Below are positions 32,209-37,669 of a stretch of 37,669 bases of DNA, in pieces. How positions within the stretch are numbered: position 1 is the first letter of the stretch; the number at the start of each line of letters is the position of its first letter. Position numbers and translations under genes: made by a program. The stretch covers positions 1 to 37,669 of the forward strand of contig WGNN01000029.1 in the NCBI GenBank assembly GCA_016124515.1, read 5' to 3'. The notes under the pieces were generated by a model that saw nothing but the letters and a program-made list of their open reading frames with translations, was not told the DNA's origin and ran no database searches. This DNA is from a bacterium. GTDB taxonomy: Bacteria; Bacteroidota; Bacteroidia; CAILMK01; JACPUW01.

Positions 32209-32290
32209 CTTATGTTTGCTTTGAATCAATAAATAATGTCCTGTGACTATGAATGAATTGACTGTTGCATGTATTTGCCTGAATGGTAAA
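32209..32290. repeat. ~84-bp imperfect direct repeat flanking rsgA, copy 2
   Basis: Begins 46 bases after the rsgA stop. Relative to copy 1 it has about 11 substitutions and a 2-base gap. A small frame (32249-32338, 29 residues, MNELTVACICLNG...) starts at the equivalent ATG and overlaps the start of the next gene by eight bases. Confidence 0.8.
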
Positions 32291-32330
32291 GTGTTCCGCC
32301 AAAGTTTCACAAACCATTTTATGATACGAA

Positions 32331-32768
32331 ATGATTGAAAGAATCATCTTGTCGATAGTCGCAATAATAATGCTTGTCATAGCCATGAAAAGAGATGACA
32401 AGTTGACCAAACTGTTGACCTTAGGACTAAATGTAGGCATTTTAATGACTTGGACAGGTGTGCCAATGGTCATTACGGTCGGACTCATTATTTACATGCT
32501 TACAGCCCTTATGATTTCATTTTATGGCTTAAAAACCAAAGGGCATACGATATTGAACCGCTTAACCATTGTAATTGCAGGTATTTTTAGTTTCGTAGCA
32601 CACATCTCTTTTTTAATGCATTGGCCTTTTGCCGGGGCAGTGCGAATGAGTATGGTTATTCCTTTAACTCTTTACTTAATCAGTCTTTTTTACGGAATGA
32701 TAAAAAGAAAAGAAATGGGATACCTGACTATACTTAACTTGGCCTTCTTCATGCGACTGATACGATAA
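32331..32768 (+). CDS. Small integral membrane protein, unrecognised
   Basis: A 145-residue protein with four or five hydrophobic segments (for example IILSIVAIIMLVIAM, VITVGLIIYMLTALMISFYG, LTIVIAGIFSFVAHISFLM, MVIPLTLYLISLFYGMI) and short basic loops, so almost certainly an inner-membrane protein. No family motif is visible. It starts 167 bases after rsgA, in the same AT-rich section, and its start overlaps a 29-residue frame from the upstream repeat. Function unknown. Confidence 0.65.
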   Translation: MIERIILSIVAIIMLVIAMKRDDKLTKLLTLGLNVGILMTWTGVPMVITVGLIIYMLTALMISFYGLKTKGHTILNRLTIVIAGIFSFVAHISFLMHWPFAGAVRMSMVIPLTLYLISLFYGMIKRKEMGYLTILNLAFFMRLIR

Positions 32769-33202
32769 AAATAAACGAGTAATAACAGCTAAACTCAAGT
32801 TCAATACTGTTTAACTCCTGCTTATTCCAAACTCAAGTTGCATGTTGCCTCAGGCACTTCTGCCTTCATCGACACTTTGGGGTCTTATTTTAAGCTAATG
32901 CCATTATGTAAAACTTATCGGAGCAATAAGCGGTGTAACACGAGCGCAAAAAGATTACATATCAACTCTTCTTATACATTTAGTTTATTGTTAAGGTAAA
33001 AAATACCTGATTACAAAAAGCCATAACACCAGGTAGCGAAATGACGATAAACAGTTATGTAGAGCAGTTAGCTAAAGCTGAAATTATGGAGCTTAATGAA
33101 TATACTCCGAAATAAGAGTGTTTTTCGTTACTAAGAACCTGAAACAAAATTCATGAAAATCAGTGAGTATTAAGTGAATAATTAAATGTTATATTTGATT
33201 GC
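32769..33202. other. Intergenic region without clear genes
   Basis: These 434 bases hold two 11-bp copies of AAACTCAAGTT (32791-32801 and 32829-32839) and a 24-residue frame at 33041-33115 (MTINSYVEQLAKAEIMELNE...) that looks protein-like but is too short to call. TATATTTG at 33190-33197 fits a -7 box but lies only five bases before the next ATG. No tRNA or terminator is evident. Confidence 0.4.
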
Positions 33203-34216
33203 ATGAAACAAATTACAACCCTTTTTGTACTAGCTTTAACTATTAGCGCAACTTTATATGCACAGACTGTCAGACCGGAAATTAAAAGATTAGTTGATGG
33301 AATTGCCGAGGATAATATTGTTAAAAGTTCAGCTGTAGGAATTGCAGGTTCGCAGTCTGATCAATGGAACAGATATATCTCACTTAAGGAAAAAGCAACA
33401 AATGAAGAATTAATTGCACTTACTGACCACACCAACGGAGCTGTTCGCTGCTATTCATTTCAAGCCTTAGCTACAAGAAAAAATATAAATGTTTATTCAA
33501 TTTTAATTAGGCACCTTTATGACACCGCTTTAGTAACAATTTTTCAGGGGTGTTTGCTAGGTTCAGAAACCATTGGTGATTATTTTCTGAAAGTTGTTAC
33601 GGATCCATACAATGATGGGGAGACCTGTAAACTCAATGAGATTGAAAGACAAAAGGTTGACAGTATTTTGATATTTGATAAAAATATTAAATTATCTGCA
33701 AGATCTGATGTCTTGAAAATTCTATATCCTGATGAAAAGTACTACAAACGAGTTCGAGAAATAGTGACTGTAGAAAAGGATAATTACGGATTGATTGCTC
33801 TCTCAAGATATCAAAACCAAAATGACAAGGATATTATTATTGAAAGACTTATTTCAAACAAACCAAAAGTACAATATTATGGCTTGCTTGCGGTTAAACA
33901 CTTTCCCGATAGCTCTTTTTTTACGTATATTGTAAAAATTCATTCTGTTGAAATTGAGAAAAGTACAAGCATGTACATTCCGCTGCTCAGAATACTTTAT
34001 CAAGCCATTGTTCAGTACAAAAACCTAGAATCAAGAAGTCTTTTGGAATTATCATTGAGCAAAGAATCTAAATACGCATCAAAATATCATTCTGAATATA
34101 TATGGTTAGCGCTAGATTTATATCCTGACAATGTTTATTATGGTATTCAACAGAAAATTAATATTTCTTCTTCCAGTAAAAGTGAATTGCAATTTTGGAT
34201 AAACAACACAGACTGA
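33203..34216 (+). CDS. Exported alpha-helical repeat protein, unrecognised
   Basis: A 337-residue protein with a good signal peptide (MKQITTLFVLALTISATLYA-QT). The mature part is helical with a HEAT-like rhythm (ELIALTDHTNGAVRCYSFQAL, DKDIIIERLISNKPKVQYYG, LLAVKHFPDSSFF), in which short helix pairs repeat every 30-40 residues. No catalytic motif is seen. It should be periplasmic. It ends 19 bases before the next gene, so the two may be cotranscribed. Strongly AT-rich. Function unknown. Confidence 0.72.
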   Translation: MKQITTLFVLALTISATLYAQTVRPEIKRLVDGIAEDNIVKSSAVGIAGSQSDQWNRYISLKEKATNEELIALTDHTNGAVRCYSFQALATRKNINVYSILIRHLYDTALVTIFQGCLLGSETIGDYFLKVVTDPYNDGETCKLNEIERQKVDSILIFDKNIKLSARSDVLKILYPDEKYYKRVREIVTVEKDNYGLIALSRYQNQNDKDIIIERLISNKPKVQYYGLLAVKHFPDSSFFTYIVKIHSVEIEKSTSMYIPLLRILYQAIVQYKNLESRSLLELSLSKESKYASKYHSEYIWLALDLYPDNVYYGIQQKINISSSSKSELQFWINNTD

Positions 34217-34235
34217 TGAGAATAATTTAATACAA

Positions 34236-35138
34236 ATGGGTGACCGTGCCAATTATATAATTAAAAGGGACAAGAAATTCGACATTTTCTACACCCATTG
34301 GAGGGCAATACTTGTTGCGCATGATTTGACAATGGGACCAAATAAGTTTATACAATTTGTCAAGCAATTTGACAAGGCAGATCACATTATTGACCAACCT
34401 TGGATTCAAGCTTGTGTATTGGTTGACACAGATTTTAAAAAGCTCACGTTTTGGGAGTTAGAAATACTGGATGAGTCATCAATTCGAGAAGAGTACTTAA
34501 GGCAATTGGCAAGCATTTGGGATGGGTGGTCTGTTCAATATGCAGAGAACGAAATGTATGACATTGAGAAAGAACTTAATATAACGTACACCAAAAATCA
34601 ACAAATTGTGCTTAGAAGGGGTGCTTTAGAACGAATTGAAGATTTTGTGGAAAGTAAAGGTTATTATTCAAGTGTGGTAGTGCTTATAGAAAATGGCGAT
34701 GTTTCAGTTAAATACGTTAAAGGTGGCTCAAATGATGAAATAGCCTTAATAGGAGAGGAAATAATCGACAAATTAAGACCAATGAAGGATAGAGAATTGC
34801 TAAGAGAATTTAACGATGACGACAACTTTATATGTCCGGTTATTATTGATATTGACCATAAAGCAATTTGGTTAGATCAGACTACTATCGGTCTGGAGAC
34901 AGCGTTAAAGTCAATTTGGAAAGATTGGCAAATCAATCTTCGAAATTTCGGCTATATCAAGCTTTTAAATTTGGTTGGGATTAATACGAATGATTTAAAA
35001 TTAAGCGCAAAAGAAGTAAAAGAGTTTGTTCGTTCTGAAATATTTGAACAGGAAGACCAATTTGATCCAAATTTACTGGCTCAAACTTTAAAGGAAAATA
35101 TTGGCCATGATATTACTTTCAATAAGCATTTTTTTTAG
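34236..35138 (+). CDS. Hypothetical cytoplasmic protein with MG-x-RANY N-terminus
   Basis: A 300-residue soluble protein without signal peptide. It begins MGDRANYIIKR, followed by FYTHWRA, a start I associate with a conserved hypothetical group of unknown function. The middle contains FTHW- and DGW-type aromatic motifs (WDGWSVQYAENEMYDIE) and the C-terminus is charged and helical. It lies 19 bases downstream of the exported repeat protein on the same strand. Function cannot be assigned. AT-rich like its neighbours, unlike the PurF-like gene that follows on the opposite strand. Confidence 0.68.
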   Translation: MGDRANYIIKRDKKFDIFYTHWRAILVAHDLTMGPNKFIQFVKQFDKADHIIDQPWIQACVLVDTDFKKLTFWELEILDESSIREEYLRQLASIWDGWSVQYAENEMYDIEKELNITYTKNQQIVLRRGALERIEDFVESKGYYSSVVVLIENGDVSVKYVKGGSNDEIALIGEEIIDKLRPMKDRELLREFNDDDNFICPVIIDIDHKAIWLDQTTIGLETALKSIWKDWQINLRNFGYIKLLNLVGINTNDLKLSAKEVKEFVRSEIFEQEDQFDPNLLAQTLKENIGHDITFNKHFF

Positions 35139-35368
35139 GATGCTAAACCAAATTTGACATTTGGGCATAAATTGAAGGTTTACCTAAAAAGGGTGTTGAA
35201 ATTATTCAAAATTTAAAGTAATCAGAAACAAACAAAAAAGACCACCACATTATGTACAATCCTTACCCAAGTGCATGGAATTTTTCAAACGCCGATGAGA
35301 AATTAAATTCTAAGGACGGAAAATATAAAATCGACAAACATCCCAAAACAAGCACCACCTCAAAAAAA

Positions 35369-37264
35369 CTAATACGAACGCTCGTTGCGTCGTTCATAAA
35401 AGTTGATGAAGCTCTTGTTGGCTACCTTGTTGCCACCCGGTGTGGGGTAGTTGCCGGTAAAGTACCAATCGCCAATGTGGTTCGGACAGGCTATGTGCAG
35501 GTTTTCAATGGTTTGGTATATTATCTCCACCTCTGCCTGCATGGTTTCGGGCTTCACTATTTCCGCTATTTTGGCTGATATTTCGTCGGCGCTAAATGGC
35601 TCATAAATGCGTTTTACAGCATTGGTCACTTCTTCTTTGGGTTTGTATTCCTGCGCCTTACATTCTTTATATACGTCTTCAATCACATTTGATCGATAGC
35701 TTTCCTTAAGCAGTTGAATGGCGGCTTTAAAGGCTACAAAATCGCCCAGCTTGCTCATGTCAATGCCATAGCAGTCGGGGTAGCGAATTTGCGGCGCGCT
35801 CGATACCACTATTATTTTTTTAGGACCCAGTCGGTTCAAAATGCTCAAAATGCTTTTCTTGAGCGTAGTGCCGCGCACTATGGAGTCGTCAATAACCACC
35901 AGCGTATCTACGCCTCGGTGTATCACGCCGTAAGTGGTGTCATATACGTGCGACACCATTTCATTTCTTCCGGCATCTGCCGAGATAAATGTGCGCAGTT
36001 TGGCGTCTTTAATGGGTATTTTTTCAATGCGGGCTTTCATGGCCAACACCTGTTCCAGTTCTTCTTCGCTCAGGTTGGCGCCCAGTATTTTGTCTTTTTT
36101 AATTAGGGTCAGCGCATCGTTGAGCCCTTCTGTCATGCCAAAAAATGCGGTTTCGGCGGTGTTTGGTATAAAGGAGAAAACGGTGTGTTCATAATCATTT
36201 TCCACCGATTCCAATATTTTGGGCGTTATGAGTTTGCCCAGCATTTTGCGTTCCTGGTAAATATCGCGGTCGGTACCACGCGAAAAATAGATGCGTTCAA
36301 AAGAGCAGGAGCGTCTTTCAAGGGCCGGCAGAATTTCTTCGTGAAGCACCACGCCGTTTTTCTTGATAATGAGTGCTTTGCCCGGATCTATTTCTTTTAT
36401 TTCGTGGTATTTCACGTTAAACGCCGTTTGTATGGCGGGTCGCTCCGATGCGGCTACCACTATTTCCTCGTTTTGGTAGAAGAAAGCCGGTCTTATGCCC
36501 GATGGATCGCGCAGTACAAAAGCATCGCCGTGTCCAATTAGGCCGGCCATGGCAAATCCACCGTCAAAATCTTTAACCCCTTTGCGCAGCATTTGCGCCA
36601 CATCAAGTTGGTCGGCTATCAGGTTAGAGATGGTTTTGTTGGGTTGTCCTTCTTCCTTAAACCGGTCAAACAACTCTTGATTGGCCTCGTCAAGGTAATG
36701 GCCAATTTTTTCCATCACCGTCACGGTATCGGTTTTGTCTTTCGGGTGCTGACCAATGTTTATGAGCAATTCAAACAACTCGTCGTTGTTGGTCATGTTA
36801 AAGTTGCCGGCCACCAGCGGGTTGCGGCTTTTCCAGTTGTTAGAGCGCAATCGTGGATGTAAAAAAGTGGTGCCGCTGTCGCTGTGTGTGGCATAGCGCA
36901 GGTGTCCCAGCATCAGTTCCGCCGCAAAAGGCACGTTTTCCTTCAGGTAATCGGCGTTTTTAAAATTCTCAGGATTGTTTTTATACACTTCGTTGAAGCC
37001 ACCCAAAATGTCTTTGAAAATTTCGGGAATGGCATCGCTGTTGGTAGAGCGACGTCGGTCTATGTAGTTCTTGCCCGGTTTCAAGTCAAACTTAATGGTT
37101 CCCACTCCGGCACCGTCTTGTCCGCGGTTCCGCTGTTTCTCCATCAGCAGGTACAGCTTGTCGAGCCCGTAGGTAGGAGTGCCATACTTCTGTATGTAGT
37201 AATCAAGTGGTTTTAAGAGTCTTATAAGGGCAATTCCGCATTCGTGTTTTATCTCGTCGCTCAT
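35369..37264 (-). CDS. PurF-like amidophosphoribosyltransferase, long form
   Basis: A 631-residue class II glutamine amidotransferase fused to a phosphoribosyltransferase domain. The N-terminal nucleophile is probably Cys9 (KHECGIALIR) after removal of an eight-residue propeptide. The glutaminase domain includes RNRGQDGAGVGT, LGHLRYATHS and FDGGFAMAGLIG. The PRPP-binding loop is VVIDDSIVRGTT (456-467), followed by the IIVVSSAPQIRYPDCYGIDM block. The first step of purine synthesis (PRPP + Gln to phosphoribosylamine) is the expected activity. It is about 130 residues longer than standard PurF, with inserted segments, matching a second PurF-like form seen in Bacteroidota; whether it is the main PurF or a paralogue cannot be told here. 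GC-richer than the genes beside it. A good promoter lies upstream. Confidence 0.87.
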   Translation of the reverse strand: MSDEIKHECGIALIRLLKPLDYYIQKYGTPTYGLDKLYLLMEKQRNRGQDGAGVGTIKFDLKPGKNYIDRRRSTNSDAIPEIFKDILGGFNEVYKNNPENFKNADYLKENVPFAAELMLGHLRYATHSDSGTTFLHPRLRSNNWKSRNPLVAGNFNMTNNDELFELLINIGQHPKDKTDTVTVMEKIGHYLDEANQELFDRFKEEGQPNKTISNLIADQLDVAQMLRKGVKDFDGGFAMAGLIGHGDAFVLRDPSGIRPAFFYQNEEIVVAASERPAIQTAFNVKYHEIKEIDPGKALIIKKNGVVLHEEILPALERRSCSFERIYFSRGTDRDIYQERKMLGKLITPKILESVENDYEHTVFSFIPNTAETAFFGMTEGLNDALTLIKKDKILGANLSEEELEQVLAMKARIEKIPIKDAKLRTFISADAGRNEMVSHVYDTTYGVIHRGVDTLVVIDDSIVRGTTLKKSILSILNRLGPKKIIVVSSAPQIRYPDCYGIDMSKLGDFVAFKAAIQLLKESYRSNVIEDVYKECKAQEYKPKEEVTNAVKRIYEPFSADEISAKIAEIVKPETMQAEVEIIYQTIENLHIACPNHIGDWYFTGNYPTPGGNKVANKSFINFYERRNERSY

Positions 37265-37282
37265 TTACAATTTCTTAAAGTG

Positions 37283-37311
37283 CAAAGGTAAAGTCTCTCA
37301 CCGTGCGCAAA
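37283..37311 (-). promoter_or_regulatory. Bacteroidota promoter of the PurF-like gene
   Basis: Read on the minus strand, a TTTG (37308-37311) precedes TACCTTTG (37283-37290) by 17 bases, close to the Bacteroidota -33/-7 pattern. The start codon is 18 bases downstream of the -7 box. The remaining bases 37312-37606 contain no gene I can support. Confidence 0.6.
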
Positions 37312-37606
37312 ATTTACAAATGCACTTTTACCCGTGCGTAAGTTGGTGCTTAGTGGGCTAAGTTAAAGTAATTCAGCGTGTAACATCATTGTTTTTATGT
37401 TTCATACAAGCACATTTTAACCATTTTTCCAACAAGGCGCGGTCATTTGTGGAATTTGCGAATCAATTCAAGCGAAAGTTGTATCAATTGTTGGGTTGTC
37501 TTTCCATAAATACTCCTTCCATCAATGCTTTAGAAGTATGTTACTGTTATGCTAGCTATTTCTCTTCATAATTGAAAACGGCTTCTTGAATAAGAATATC
37601 AGTATA

Positions 37607-37669
37607 TTAAAGATGGCTCTTTTTCTTTTTAGTGGAGAAATAATCGAAATTCCGCCCGGAACAAAAAGC
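37607..37669. repeat. Dispersed ~62-bp repeat, copy 2 (cut by window end)
   Basis: Same sequence as 28281-28342 with two substitutions and one extra A. In this copy an ATG at 37613 opens a frame (MALFLFSGEIIEIPPGTKS) that runs off the window; in copy 1 the ATG is ACG. A gene start here cannot be confirmed. Confidence 0.88.

Noticed and set aside
33021-33060. Possible integron attC-like or remnant site
   Set aside because: The inverse-core and core-like bases are not paired and no integrase or cassette structure is seen.
35252-35578. 108-codon plus-strand frame starting MYNPYPSAWNF
   Set aside because: Its second half lies antisense inside the PurF-like gene. The first ~45 residues look somewhat protein-like and may be a remnant, but there is no support for a functional gene.
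37389-37571. 60-codon plus-strand frame near the right edge
   Set aside because: Cys/Tyr/Phe-rich composition typical of noncoding AT-rich DNA, no start signal, and it lies upstream of a repeat.
1-37669. CRISPR array, tRNA or rRNA genes
   Set aside because: Read for regular spaced repeats and cloverleaf or rRNA landmarks; none found.

Overview
The window reads as a Bacteroidota chromosome segment. The support is a type IX secretion C-terminal sorting domain, many short lipoproteins ending their signal in S/A-C, TAnnTTTG-type -7 promoter boxes, a DUF2807 lipoprotein, a long PurF-like protein and isoaspartyl-peptidase and RsgA genes of the kind common in that phylum. Genus cannot be assigned. 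Base composition is patchy: sugar-utilisation and housekeeping genes are moderately GC-rich, while about 17.7-20.9 kb, 25.5-28.9 kb and 30.8-35.3 kb are clearly AT-rich and look accessory.

Region 1 (1-17.6 kb). After a partial gene and a BadF/BadG-type sugar kinase (N-acetylglucosamine kinase-like), a bidirectional terminator separates them from a convergent gene for a secreted, T9SS-sorted, cysteine-rich modular protein. Divergent from that is a very tight 11-gene operon (3139-17625): a NUDIX-like/winged-helix regulator, a clan GH-A hydrolase, a sodium/solute symporter, two large outer-membrane beta-barrel candidates, two lipoproteins with carbohydrate-binding-like domains, a GH3 beta-glucosidase, a GH16 endo-glucanase, a PfkB sugar kinase, and a second NUDIX-like regulator. 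Both regulators have lost the NUDIX catalytic glutamates. Two matching inverted repeats, one between the divergent genes and one before the symporter, are probable operators. The likely logic is surface capture and cleavage of a beta-glucan by lipoproteins and GH16, passage through the OM proteins, trimming by GH3 and GH-A, symport, then phosphorylation. No SusC/SusD pair is present, which makes the locus unusual.

Region 2 (17.7-20.9 kb, minus strand). A SIR2-like NADase, a HerA-type ATPase and a KTSC-domain protein form an operon resembling the SIR2-HerA antiphage defence system. The herA frame is broken by a single in-frame TAG.

Region 3 (21.3-25.3 kb). Ordinary genes: an isoaspartyl peptidase/asparaginase lipoprotein, a DUF2062 membrane protein, a Crp/Fnr regulator with overlapping divergent -7 boxes, a hypothetical protein and a DUF2807 lipoprotein followed by a strong terminator.

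Region 4 (25.5-28.9 kb). An XRE-ImmA/IrrE + DUF4411 (PIN-like) toxin-antitoxin-like pair, a DUF1016/YhcG-type nuclease gene truncated within its nuclease domain, and a non-coding stretch with a dispersed repeat and two consecutive hairpins.

Region 5 (28.9-37.7 kb). A DUF2167 protein, several unrecognised proteins, an RsgA GTPase flanked by ~84-bp imperfect direct repeats, and a long PurF-like amidophosphoribosyltransferase. The window ends inside a second copy of the dispersed repeat seen at 28.28 kb.
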